Positions 40,501 to 48,839 of a stretch of 64,000 nt of DNA are shown in pieces. Position numbers and translations under genes: made by a program. Source of the DNA: Actinoplanes sp. N902-109 (lineage in GTDB: Bacteria > Actinomycetota > Actinomycetes > Mycobacteriales > Micromonosporaceae). The stretch lies in the NCBI RefSeq assembly GCF_000389965.1, contig NC_021191.1, positions 3,597,501 through 3,661,500 of the forward strand, read 5' to 3'. The notes under the pieces are model-generated. The model was not told the origin of the DNA. It saw only the letters and a program-made list of their open reading frames with translations, and ran no database searches. Numbering within the stretch: position 1 is the stretch's first letter; each line of letters begins with the position of its first letter.

Positions 40501-43430
40501 CCGGGTATGCGGTGCAAATTCACGACCTGTTCGCCCACCCCACCGTGGCGGGCCTGGCCGCCGCCCTGCACCGCGGCCCGGCCGCCGCCGAGCCGGTCGG
40601 TGCCGCACCGTTCAGCCTGCTCACCCCGGCCGACCGGGCGCTGCTGCCGGCGGACGCGCAGGACGCCTGGCCGCTCACCAGCCTGCAGGGCGGGATGATC
40701 TACCACGCGCTGCTCGACGAGCGGTCGCCGGTCTACCACGACATCTTCGACTACGAGATCGCCGGTGCGGGCAGCGCCGACGTGTGCCGGGCCGTCCGCG
40801 AGACCGTCGCCCGCCATCCCCAGCTGCGCTCGGTGTTCGACCTGGAGCGCTACACCGAGCCGCTGCAGGTCGTGCGTCGCGGAGCCGAACCGGCGATCAC
40901 GGTCGAGGATCTGACCGGGCGCACCGCGGGGGACCAGGACGACATCATCGAGAGCTGGCGGGACCAGCAGAAACGCACACCGGTCGGGCTGGGCGGGCCG
41001 CTGATCCGCTTCGCCGTGCACGTCCGCTCGCGGGACCGGGTGAACCTGGGCCTGTCGTTCCACCACCTCATCCTCGACGGGTGGAGCGTCGCGCTGATCG
41101 TCGAGGAGATCCGCCGGCGCTGCTCCGGCTCCGAGCCCGGCGAACCGGCCGCCCTGCCGGGTTACGGCACCTACGTGCGGCTGGAACGCGACACCGCCGG
41201 TCAGGCGCAGCAGCGTGCCGCATGGCAACGCCTGCTCGACGGTTTCCCGCCCACGCTGCTGGCCGGCCCGAGAGCGAGCGTGGCCACCGCCGCCGAACTC
41301 GCGACGGCGACCCGGATCGTGCCGCCCGAGCTGGCCGAACGGTTGCGGCGGCGGGCCGCGCAGCTCGCCGTACCGCTGAAATCGGTGTATCTGGCCGCGC
41401 ACTGCGCGGCGCTGGCCGGCCGGTCCGGCACCACCCGGGTCGTCACCGGGCTGGTGACCAACGGCCGCCCCGAGATCGCCGGGGGCACCGAGATGACCGG
41501 CCTGTTCCTCAACACCGTGCCGTTCCCGGTCGGCGTGCCCGCCGACCCCGGCGCCGGCCTGGTCACCGCGGTGTTCGAGCGGGAACAGGAGCTGCTGCCG
41601 CACGCCCGGTTCCCGCTCGCCCGCATCGAGCAGCTGCACGGCGGGGCGCTGTTCGACGTCGCGTTCAACTACACCGACTTCCACGTCTACCAGGCGACCG
41701 GCGAGCAGGTGCGGATCGAGCGCGCGACCTACTTCGAGCTGACCAGCTTCCCGATGGTCGTGCACGTGCACCACGACCGCTTCACCGGGACGACCGAACT
41801 GACCGTCAACCACGACCTGACCAGCATCAAGACCGCCACCGCGGAACGGTTGCTCGACGACGTGCTGGGCGTGCTGGAGCGGCTGGCCGCACCGCCGGAC
41901 ATCGCCGGGATCATCGCCGGGGTGCTCGGCCGCACCGACCTGGGCGTGGACACCAACTACCTGGACGCCGGCGTGGACTCCATCACCTCGATCCGGGTGC
42001 TGGCCAAGCTGCGCATGCTGTTCCCCGCCGCGACATTGCTCGACGTCATCGAGGCGCGTACGGTCCGCGAACTCGCCCGCCGGCTGGAGCAGCAAGCCGG
42101 TACGGCCGGCCAGGTCGCCACCAGCCGCGACGCGGGTGCCGGACCAGGCGGGGCCAGTCCGGTCACGGCCATGCAGCTGCGGATGATCCGGGCCACCCAG
42201 CGCGAACCGGCGCAGTCGGCGTTCCACGACGTGTTCGCCTACACCGTGGACCTGCCCTTCGACGAGGCCGCCCTGCGCACCGCGCTGCGCCGGGTGACGG
42301 CGGCCGGCGAGACGTTGCGGACCTCGTTCGACCTGACCGCCGAGCCACCGCTGCAGCACGTGCACCCGGCGGTCGAACCCCGGCTCACCGTCGTCGACGC
42401 CCGGGACCGCCCCGGCGCCGCGGACGAGTGGTTCAGCAGCGAGCGCGGGTCCGGCTTCCGGTGGGACGAGCCGGGTCTGATCCGGTATGCCGCACACCGT
42501 ACCTGCGAGACGCGGTTCGTTCTGACGCTGAGCTTCCACCACGCGATCCTCGACGGCTGGAGCCTGTCACTGATCATCCGTGACCTGCTCCGCTCGTACG
42601 CCGCCCTGCTGGCCGGCGCACCCCCGCCGCCGCCGGACAGCCCGGACCATGCGTTCCACGACTACGTCCGAGCCGAGGTGGCGGCGCGGTCCGACGAGTC
42701 CTCGCGAGCGTTCTGGCGCGATCTGCTCGACGGGCATCCCGGCACATCGCTGCCGTCGTACCCGCCGGACCCGGCCGGCCGGCGGTGGACCGAGACCACC
42801 GTCGTCGTGCCAGCCGCGCTGGAGGACCGGCTGCGCACCGTGGCCCAGCTCGCCGGCTGCTCGCTCAAACACCTCATGCTCGCCGTCCACCTGCGCACCC
42901 TGAGCCTGCTGACCGGCACCACCGACGTGGTCACCGGCGTGTTCACCCACGGCCGGTTGGAAACCGCGGACAGCGACCGGATGACCGGCATGTTCCTGCA
43001 CTTCCAGCCGCACCGGGCCCGCCTGCACGAGCAGAACTGGCCCGAGCTGACCGAGCAGGTGTTCCGGGCCGAGGCCCGCGCCCTGCCGCACCGCCGCTGT
43101 TCCACGCCCGACCAGCCGCTGCCCGCGCTGTTCAACTACACCGAGTTCCCGGCGTACGACGCCGTGGCCGAGCACCTCGCGGGCGTGCGCTGGTTCGAGC
43201 ACGCCGACACGCCGTACCTGGTGACGGTGGGCCGCTCGGCGGGACTGGAGATCACCGTGAACGCCGACGGGCGCCTGCTGCCGCAGTCCGTCGTGGACCA
43301 CCTCGGCTGCCTCTGGCGGGCCGTCCTGACCGATCTGGCCGAGCGGCCCACCGCTGCTGTCCTGGACCCGGCCGCCGAGGTCCGGGCGGTCGCGCGGCTG
43401 CTGCGTACCGAAGGGAACCCGCTGTCGTGA
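37506..43430 (+). CDS. Nonribosomal peptide synthetase, C-A(Ser)-T-C-T-C
   Basis: A 1974-residue NRPS; GTG start after AGGAGA. Domains in order: C1 (about 1-430, HHIVIDDW near 123), A (about 436-930), T1 (Ser near 985 in LGGDSILAL), C2 (about 1050-1460, HHLILDG near 1186), T2 (Ser near 1492 in AGVDSITS) and C3 (about 1550-1945, HHAILDG near 1678). All C domains keep HHxxxD. Aligned to GrsA positions, the A code reads D-V-W-H-I-S-L-I-D-K, the serine code (compare EntF). T2 has no A domain in cis and there is no TE, E or reductase domain. C1 at the N-terminus implies an incoming acyl or aminoacyl donor. It overlaps both flanking genes. Confidence 0.95.
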   Translation: MPADDVLSYPQESLWLVHQMADRDEPAYNETVAFRLTGPVDAGALGRAVDAVIARHDALRTSFHETPGGPRARVADAVPPALHRDGDLTGFARRPFDLTVAPLIRALLLAQPDGTSIFALTAHHIVIDDWSLRLVLAEIGDCYRSLVTSGGLPQAEPPAVRFADVARAARAAADSGEYAEPVERWRQSLRHSPELLGMPLDRPRPARPTFRGAGRTLTVPAADVDPLLEVCRRECGSTAYPVFLAAYALLLSRCTGQDGVAIGGTVLNRETEDELAVVGCCVNTLPLFVPVDPDATFRQLLGAAQEATDRLLDDGAAPFPKVLEALGTPRAANHHPVFQTVLTMLGPPPDLDLGSGVAARTEPVDRTGAKFDLMLYVSTEPGGYQFEIEVNTDLFDPHTAERLLGNYAQLLRALAAGLDLPVSEPSMLRAEEKHLILDSWNDTAVAHPAGTVPDFIEQQVRRTPDAPAVEGAGLRLTYDELDRRANHVARRLQDRLGPGPRFVGVYMDRSADMVIALLAIVKAGHAYVPIDPDYPAARVEFLIADAGLPLVLTQPQHLERLHALGAPALVLPTGSEAGPVRRDLRPGSPVYMIYTSGSTGRPKGVVNRHDALANRLLWMQAAFRLGADDRVLQKTPYSFDVSVWEFFWPLMTGAAIVVAEPGGHRDPEYLKRTIQDHGVTTVHFVPSMLNVFLETGGLAQACGSLRRVICSGEALPRRSVEVFFATLGCELHNLYGPTEAAIDVSHWPCTLDYPGDIVPIGRPIDNVRLYVLDRHRRLQPVGVPGELCIGGVAVASGYHRRAELTSTVFVEDPYGTGPDARLYRTGDLARFLPDGQIQYLGRIDNQVKLRGLRIEPDEVAAVLRGLPGVRDAAVVVYSSGATQALTAYVVLAGATLDELRTGLRRLLPEFLVPQFLVEVPGLPTTPNGKLDRRALPDPAGAAAAAAAPGAAPATGAEQDVARVWQEVLGTGAVSADSGFFALGGDSILALRAAARLRDAGYAVQIHDLFAHPTVAGLAAALHRGPAAAEPVGAAPFSLLTPADRALLPADAQDAWPLTSLQGGMIYHALLDERSPVYHDIFDYEIAGAGSADVCRAVRETVARHPQLRSVFDLERYTEPLQVVRRGAEPAITVEDLTGRTAGDQDDIIESWRDQQKRTPVGLGGPLIRFAVHVRSRDRVNLGLSFHHLILDGWSVALIVEEIRRRCSGSEPGEPAALPGYGTYVRLERDTAGQAQQRAAWQRLLDGFPPTLLAGPRASVATAAELATATRIVPPELAERLRRRAAQLAVPLKSVYLAAHCAALAGRSGTTRVVTGLVTNGRPEIAGGTEMTGLFLNTVPFPVGVPADPGAGLVTAVFEREQELLPHARFPLARIEQLHGGALFDVAFNYTDFHVYQATGEQVRIERATYFELTSFPMVVHVHHDRFTGTTELTVNHDLTSIKTATAERLLDDVLGVLERLAAPPDIAGIIAGVLGRTDLGVDTNYLDAGVDSITSIRVLAKLRMLFPAATLLDVIEARTVRELARRLEQQAGTAGQVATSRDAGAGPGGASPVTAMQLRMIRATQREPAQSAFHDVFAYTVDLPFDEAALRTALRRVTAAGETLRTSFDLTAEPPLQHVHPAVEPRLTVVDARDRPGAADEWFSSERGSGFRWDEPGLIRYAAHRTCETRFVLTLSFHHAILDGWSLSLIIRDLLRSYAALLAGAPPPPPDSPDHAFHDYVRAEVAARSDESSRAFWRDLLDGHPGTSLPSYPPDPAGRRWTETTVVVPAALEDRLRTVAQLAGCSLKHLMLAVHLRTLSLLTGTTDVVTGVFTHGRLETADSDRMTGMFLHFQPHRARLHEQNWPELTEQVFRAEARALPHRRCSTPDQPLPALFNYTEFPAYDAVAEHLAGVRWFEHADTPYLVTVGRSAGLEITVNADGRLLPQSVVDHLGCLWRAVLTDLAERPTAAVLDPAAEVRAVARLLRTEGNPLS

Positions 43431-44260
43431 CCGAAGCTCTGTTGGAGTTCACCCAGCCGGACGGCTACCGCACCCACTACCGGCTGTGGGGGCCGGCCAC
43501 GGGCCCGGACCTGGTCGTCATGCTGCACGGCGGCATGAGCCATTCCGGCTGGCAGGCCCCGCTGGGCACCCGGCTGGCCATCCCGTTCGCCGCGGTCGAC
43601 CTGCGCGGCTCGGGCCGTAACGCGCTGCGCGGGCACATCCCCGCCGGCGAGCTCGCGGTCGCCGACATCGTCCGGCTGCTGCGCCACCTCGCGGCGTCCT
43701 ACGAGCGGATCCACCTGGCCGGGTGGTGCTTCGGGGCGCAGGTGGCGACGGTGGTGGCGGCCGAGCTCGCCGACGAGGCTGTGCCCGCGGACCTGATCAT
43801 GGTGTCGCCCGGGTTCTTCTTCACCGAACGCTACAACGACGTCCTCGACCGGTCCGTCGACGCCGCCCTGGCCGTCGTCAAGGAGCTCGGGCTGAGTCCG
43901 GAGCCGACCCGGCCGTACATCGCGGTGCCGTTGCGCGCCTCGGACTTCACCGACCACCGGGAGTGGCTCGACTTCATCGACAACGACCCGCTGCGGCTGG
44001 TGCACGTCACCGAGGCGACCATCGACGCCTGGGAGCACATCGCCGTCCGGTCGGAGAAGGAGTACGCGCGGATCGGCGCGCGCCGGGTGCTGGCGGTCTT
44101 CGGCCGCAAGGACAGGCTGGTCGACAACGCCACCGTCCGGGAGTTCCTCGGCAGCCACCCGGACGTCACGACGCACGAGCTGGACACCGGCCACGCCGTC
44201 CACTTCGAGGCACCGGCTGCGCTGGCCGCGCTGATCACCGCGTTCGTCGAGGCCCGATGA
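43427..44260 (+). CDS. Alpha/beta hydrolase with Cys nucleophile, probable release enzyme
   Basis: A 277-residue alpha/beta hydrolase. LVVMLHGGMSHSGW supplies the oxyanion region. The nucleophile elbow is GWCFG (residues 99-103), with Cys101 in place of the usual Ser. Asp229 (GRKDRLV) and His256 (TGHAVHFE) complete the triad. Cys is known in dienelactone hydrolase, PHA synthase and the ObiF thioesterase that forms the obafluorin beta-lactone. The GTGA overlap with the NRPS stop and absence of a TE domain there make it the likely product-releasing enzyme. Confidence 0.85.
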   Translation: MTEALLEFTQPDGYRTHYRLWGPATGPDLVVMLHGGMSHSGWQAPLGTRLAIPFAAVDLRGSGRNALRGHIPAGELAVADIVRLLRHLAASYERIHLAGWCFGAQVATVVAAELADEAVPADLIMVSPGFFFTERYNDVLDRSVDAALAVVKELGLSPEPTRPYIAVPLRASDFTDHREWLDFIDNDPLRLVHVTEATIDAWEHIAVRSEKEYARIGARRVLAVFGRKDRLVDNATVREFLGSHPDVTTHELDTGHAVHFEAPAALAALITAFVEAR

Positions 44261-45474
44261 CGGTGCGATCCGCCGGCGGCAACCGCTATCGCCAGGTGCT
44301 GTCCACGCCCGGCGCGCTGCGGTTCGTCATCCCCGGCGTGCTGGCCCGGTTCCCGATCGCGATGACCAGCCTCGGCATCCTGCTGTTCATCGCCTCGGTG
44401 CGCCACAACTACGGCACGGCGGGTGCGCTGTCGGCCACCTCCGCCGCCGGGTACGCGGTCACGGCGCCGCAGCTCGCCCGCATCTCGGACCGCCTCGGTC
44501 AGCAGCGGATCCTGCTGACCTGTGCGGCGGTGTGCGCCGGTGCCGGCCTCGTGTTCCTGATCTGTGCCTGGTGGGATGCGCCGCTGTGGTCGCTGTTCGG
44601 CTCGGCCGCCCTGCTGGGCGCGTCCACCCCGGCCATCGGCTCCATGGTGCGTGCCCGGTGGAGTTCACTGCTCAGCGGGTCGCCCGTGCTGCCCACGGCG
44701 TTCGCCTTCGAGGGGGTCGCCGACGAGCTCATCTTCATCGCCGGGCCGATCCTCACCACGGCCCTGGCCACCGGCGTGCACCCCGCCGCCGGGCTGATCT
44801 GTGCGCTGGCCCTGATCACCGGGGGCAGCACGGTGCTCGGGCTCAACCGGGGCACCGAGCCGCGCCGCGGTGCCGGGCCCCGCCCCACCGGCAGCGCGCT
44901 CCTCCTCGGGCCGGTCGCCGTCGTCGCCGGGGTCAACCTCTGCTTCGGTGGCATGTGGGGGTCGATCGACGTCGCCACCGTCGCGTTCACCGCCGGGCAG
45001 GGGCACCCGGCGGCGGCGGGGCTGCTGCTGGCCGGGTACGGCATCGGCAGCTCCCTCACCGGCATCGCCTACGGCGCGCGCGACTGGCGCACCCCGGTCG
45101 CCCGGATCTTCCTGCTGTCCACCGCGCTGATGGCGCTCGGTATCGCGCCGATGCTGCTGGCCGGCAACCTCTGGCAGGGCGCTGTGGTGCTGCTCGTCGC
45201 GGGTGCCGCGTCCTGCCCGGCCGCCGTCGCCGGCATGTTGCTGCTGCAGGACGCCGTTCCCGCGGCACGCCGCACCGAGGCCATGGCGTGGCAGTCCACC
45301 GCGATCTGGCTGGGGGTGGCGCTGGGCTCGTCCGCCGGCGGTCACCTCACCCAGACCGACGGGCCCCGGGCGGCGTACGGCTTCGCGGTGTGCTGCGGGG
45401 CCGCCGCCCTCGGCATCGCGGTGGCCGGCCGCCGGCGGGTCTCGATCGCTTCTCCCCTGGAGGTCAACCCCTGA
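44257..45474 (+). CDS. MFS transporter of the NRPS locus
   Basis: A 405-residue protein with about 12 hydrophobic segments. LARISDRLGQQRIL resembles motif A between TM2 and TM3. GLNRGTEPRRGAGPRP is the central cytoplasmic loop. It belongs to the smaller 12-TM group, unlike the DHA2 exporter at 18796. It starts by ATGA overlap with the hydrolase gene and its stop overlaps the A-T gene start (TGATG), so it is fully embedded in the operon and is the likely exporter of the peptide. Confidence 0.88.
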   Translation: MTVRSAGGNRYRQVLSTPGALRFVIPGVLARFPIAMTSLGILLFIASVRHNYGTAGALSATSAAGYAVTAPQLARISDRLGQQRILLTCAAVCAGAGLVFLICAWWDAPLWSLFGSAALLGASTPAIGSMVRARWSSLLSGSPVLPTAFAFEGVADELIFIAGPILTTALATGVHPAAGLICALALITGGSTVLGLNRGTEPRRGAGPRPTGSALLLGPVAVVAGVNLCFGGMWGSIDVATVAFTAGQGHPAAAGLLLAGYGIGSSLTGIAYGARDWRTPVARIFLLSTALMALGIAPMLLAGNLWQGAVVLLVAGAASCPAAVAGMLLLQDAVPAARRTEAMAWQSTAIWLGVALGSSAGGHLTQTDGPRAAYGFAVCCGAAALGIAVAGRRRVSIASPLEVNP

Positions 45475-47159
45475 TGCGAACCGATCCCGCGGTACGGGTA
45501 CCGGAGCTGATCCGCGCCCGTGTGCAGGCCACGCCCGGCGCCGTGGCACTGCGGACGAGCCACGACGAGGTCACCTACGAGCAGCTGTGGCAGCGGGCCG
45601 GACAGCTGAGCCGCCAGCTCGGCGATCTCGGCGTGGCCACCGGGGACATCGTCGCGCTGCGACTGCCCCCCGGCCCGGAGGTGATCACGGCGATGCTGGG
45701 GGTGTGGCTGGCCGGCGCCGCCTTCCTGCCGATGGACACCGCCGCCCCGGCCGGTTACCACGACCAGCTGCTGCACGACTCCGGCGCGGTCGCCGTCATC
45801 GGCACCGACGGGCCGGTCCCGCTGCGGACCGGCACCGATGCCGTCGCGGCGGCGTACGTCATCTACACCTCCGGATCCACCGGCCGTCCCAAGGGTGTCC
45901 TGGTCGGACATCGGGCCCTGGCCGGGCACAGCATCGCGCTCGCGCAGCTGCTCGGGCTGCGGCCGGAGGACACCGTGCTGCAGTTCGCCAGCCTCGGCTT
46001 CGACGTCGCCCAGGAGGAGATCTGGCCGACGCTGAGCGCCGGGGCGACCGTGGCGCTGCGCCCGGTGAGCAGTGCCGACCCGGCCGAGCTGGCGGGTCAC
46101 GTCCAGGCGCTCGGCGTGACGATCCTGCAACTGCCCACCGCCTACTGGCGCGTGCTCAGTGCGCAGGGCAAAGGCACCACCGACCCGTCGTACGACCGGG
46201 TGCGCACGGTGATGATCGGCGGTGAGAGCGCCACCGCCCAGGACGTACGGATGCACCGCGCCGGACCACTGCGGCACTGCACCCTGGTCAACGGCTACGG
46301 CCCGACGGAGACCGTCATCACCGCGACCGCCCTGGTGCTGCCGCCGCGCGACGCGATCCCGGACAGCACCGGACTGCCCATCGGGCGGCCTGTGGGGGAG
46401 CGGCTGCTGCACGTGCTCGACCCCGACGGCCGGCCCGTCGCCGACGGCACGGCCGGGGAACTGTGGATCGGCGGGCCGCTGCTCGCGGACGGCTACCTGA
46501 ACGACCCGGCGCGCACGGCCGAGCGCTTCAGCGGCCACCCCCGCCGGTACCGCACCGGCGACCTCGTCGTCCGCCACCCGCACGGTGACCTGGAGTTCCT
46601 CGGGCGGCTGGACAACCAGGTCAAGGTGCGCGGCCACCGGATCGAACTGGACGAGGTCGACCGGCACCTGCTGGACACCCCGGGCGTGACCGCGGCGGTC
46701 AGCGTCACGCTCGACGACGGTGCCGGGGGGCTGCAGCTGGGCGCCGGGCTCTCGCTTGCCGACAACACCCTGTCGGCCGCTCAGATCCGCGAACGGCTGC
46801 GCCGGCGGCTGCCCGCCTATCTGGTGCCCGGGCCGATGCTGGTGCTCCCCGCGCTGCCGGTGACCGCCTCCGGCAAGATCGACCGCCGCGCGGTGGCCCG
46901 GCTGATCGCCGCCGACCTCGACGCCGCCGGCACCCCGGACGGCGCCGGTCAGCCGGTCGCCGACCAGCTCGTCGATCTGCTCCGCAACCTGCTGCGGGTG
47001 CCCACGTTCGGCCTGGACGACGACTTCGTCCTGCACGGCGGTGACTCGCTGATGGCACTGGGGGTCAGCGGCACCATGCGGGCCCGCGGCTGGCCGCTGC
47101 GCCCCTCGGCGCTGATGACCGACCGCACCCCGCGCAAGGTGGCCGAACGGCTCGTCTAG
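45474..47159 (+). CDS. Stand-alone adenylation-thiolation (A-T) didomain protein
   Basis: A 561-residue protein; GGAGG upstream. The A domain (about 1-475) has core motifs YVIYTSGSTGRPKG, NGYGPTET, YRTGDLV and ASGKIDRRAV. The C-terminal carrier (about 485-561) has LHGGDSLMAL. Aligned to GrsA, the specificity positions read D-V-E-Q-M-G-G-I-T-K, which I cannot match to a known amino acid; Asp235 and Lys517 are kept, so an alpha-amino acid or close analogue is expected. It probably supplies an aminoacyl-S-carrier to C3, or loads T2, of the NRPS. Confidence 0.92.
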   Translation: MRTDPAVRVPELIRARVQATPGAVALRTSHDEVTYEQLWQRAGQLSRQLGDLGVATGDIVALRLPPGPEVITAMLGVWLAGAAFLPMDTAAPAGYHDQLLHDSGAVAVIGTDGPVPLRTGTDAVAAAYVIYTSGSTGRPKGVLVGHRALAGHSIALAQLLGLRPEDTVLQFASLGFDVAQEEIWPTLSAGATVALRPVSSADPAELAGHVQALGVTILQLPTAYWRVLSAQGKGTTDPSYDRVRTVMIGGESATAQDVRMHRAGPLRHCTLVNGYGPTETVITATALVLPPRDAIPDSTGLPIGRPVGERLLHVLDPDGRPVADGTAGELWIGGPLLADGYLNDPARTAERFSGHPRRYRTGDLVVRHPHGDLEFLGRLDNQVKVRGHRIELDEVDRHLLDTPGVTAAVSVTLDDGAGGLQLGAGLSLADNTLSAAQIRERLRRRLPAYLVPGPMLVLPALPVTASGKIDRRAVARLIAADLDAAGTPDGAGQPVADQLVDLLRNLLRVPTFGLDDDFVLHGGDSLMALGVSGTMRARGWPLRPSALMTDRTPRKVAERLV

Positions 47160-47227
47160 TGCGCTCGGACATGGTCCGCTGCCCGCTCGGGCAGTCGCCG
47201 ATCCGATGCGGCCGGAGGTCCGTACCG

Positions 47228-47743
47228 GTGGGCATGGCTTCGTTGAAGAGGAAAATTGTCCTGGCCGGCGCCGCGGCCGCGGTCGCCGTCACCGCGTCCG
47301 CGGTCACCTATCAGGCGTCGGCGGCCGAGGCGCCGTCGCTGCAGCCGCCCGCCGGTCTGCGGATCCTCGGGCAGTTCGTGGTCGGCAAGGGCACCCAGAC
47401 CTACACGTGTACGGGCGGGGCGTTCACCGGTTCGTCGGTGCCCGAGGCCCAGCTGTACGACGGGGCGAACCGCAAGGTGCACCACTTCGCCGGGCCCAGC
47501 TGGCAGTCCGAGGCGGACGGTTCGCTGATCACCGCGACGCCGGTGGCGAACTCGCCGGTCAACGGGACCATCCCGCAGTTGCTGCTGGAGGTGAAGAGCC
47601 ACTCGGGGCAGGGGATGTTCAGCGGGGTGACGTACGTGCAGCGGATGAACACGTACGGCGGCACAGCCCCGGCGACCGCGTGCACCGACGGCGAGAAGGT
47701 CAGCGTCCCGTACAACGCGAACTACATCTTCTGGGGCAACTGA
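47228..47743 (+). CDS. Secreted DUF3455 protein
   Basis: About 171 residues from GTG at 47228, which sits 9 nt after GGAGG; ATG 47234 is an alternative. A Sec signal peptide is evident (KRK then VLAGAAAAVAVTASAVTYQASA). The mature part shows DUF3455 features: VGKGTQTYTCTGGAF, PEAQLYD, HHFAGPSW and a C-terminal VPYNANYIFWG, with two Cys. The function is unknown. It follows the A-T gene closely, but such proteins are widespread, so a role in the NRPS pathway is not implied. Confidence 0.83.
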   Translation: MGMASLKRKIVLAGAAAAVAVTASAVTYQASAAEAPSLQPPAGLRILGQFVVGKGTQTYTCTGGAFTGSSVPEAQLYDGANRKVHHFAGPSWQSEADGSLITATPVANSPVNGTIPQLLLEVKSHSGQGMFSGVTYVQRMNTYGGTAPATACTDGEKVSVPYNANYIFWGN

Positions 47744-47759
47744 CCGTCCGCGACGGTCA
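47741..47759. terminator. Compact bidirectional hairpin holding both stop codons
   Basis: TGACCGTC-CGC-GACGGTCA: an 8-bp stem with a 3-nt loop. The TGA of the DUF3455 gene and the TGA of the minus-strand LAL remnant form the base of the stem. Confidence 0.5.
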
Positions 47760-48835
47760 GCTGCCGGTCCCGGGCCGCCGGGTGTCGCGCAGCTCGCGGC
47801 GGGAGGTGACGCCGAGTTTGCTGAAGACCTTGCGCAGGTGCCATTCCACGGTGCGGGCGCTGACGAACAGCTCCGCGCCGATCTCGGCGTTGGTCCGCCC
47901 GTCGCGGGCCAGGCGGGCGATGTGCTCCTCCTGCGGGGTGAGCTGGTCGGCGCTACCGGGCTGTCGCTTGCGGACCTTCTCGCCGGTGGCGCGCAGTTCC
48001 CGGCGCGCCCGGTCGGTGAAGGCGTGCAGGCCCATGGCGGTGAACATCCGGTCCGCGACGCGCAGCTGGGCCCGGGCATCGAGTCGTCGTCCCTGCCGGC
48101 GCAGCCACTCGCCGTACAGCAGATGGGTGCGGCCGAGGTCGGGGCGCAGCCGGGTGCGGGCCAGCCGCTCGACCGCTTCCCGGTAGCACGCCTCGGCGGT
48201 GCGGTCGTCGCTGATCAGCGCCCGGACGCGGGCAACGGTCCCGGCGGCCCAGTCGGACCCCTCGACGGTGTACGCCGAGAGCCGGTCCAGGGCGTCCTCG
48301 ACCAGCGCCCGGTTGTCGCTGCGGGAGCCCGCTTCGGCCAGCTCCGCGAGCGCGAACGGCGTGAGCAGGGAGAGCGGGTCGTCGGCGACCTCGAGGGCGG
48401 CGTCGAGGGCGGCGCGGTAGTGGCCGAGACCGTTGTTGAGGACCGCTGTGGCATAGCTGGTCATCTGGACGCCGCACCCGTTCCCGCGTTCGATCTCGCC
48501 GGCGGTGACCGGCTCGGGTGGGCAGCCCCGGTAGGCGGCGAGCAGCCGGGCCCCGCAGGCGGCCCCGCACCCCGGTGACCTCCTTGACGGCGTCGTGCTC
48601 GGCGACCGCCGCCGCGGCCGCCGCCAAGTCACCGCAGTGGGCGGTCAGGAAACCGTGGTGGTTGAGCGCCGGGATCAGCGAGGTGAGCGCGCCGGCTGCG
48701 CGGGCCAGCCGGACGTGGCGGGTGCTCAGCCCGGCCCAGCCGTCGTCGTCCCACAGCGCGAGGGCGGCCGTGGTCGCGCAGCGCCCCCATTGCAGCCAGT
48801 CGTCGGCGGCGACGTGATCGCTGCGGAACAGCTGG
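47757..48835 (-). pseudogene. Truncated, frameshifted LuxR/LAL-type regulator
   Basis: The C-terminal ~350 residues of a LAL (ATPase-TPR-LuxR) regulator. The upstream part (about 48835-48570) reads RSDHVAADDWLQWG, ALALWDDDGWAGLSTRHVRLA and AEHDAVKEVTG in one frame; the rest continues in another frame with ARLLAAYRG, TSYATAVLNNG and the LuxR helix-turn-helix LTPQEEHIARLARDGRTNAEIGAELF plus TVEWHLRKVFSKLG. The switch of frame is near 48568-48575. The AAA ATPase half is missing; at about 48840 the sequence changes to another gene on the opposite strand. Non-functional as a LAL; an internal start could still make a short TPR-LuxR protein. Confidence 0.82.
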
Positions 48836-48839
48836 ACCG

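Noticed and set aside
47757..48632. Intact 291-residue LuxR-family regulator
   Set aside because: The frame's first 20-odd codons are low-complexity, and LAL homology continues upstream in another frame, so the gene is a frameshifted remnant and not a complete regulator.
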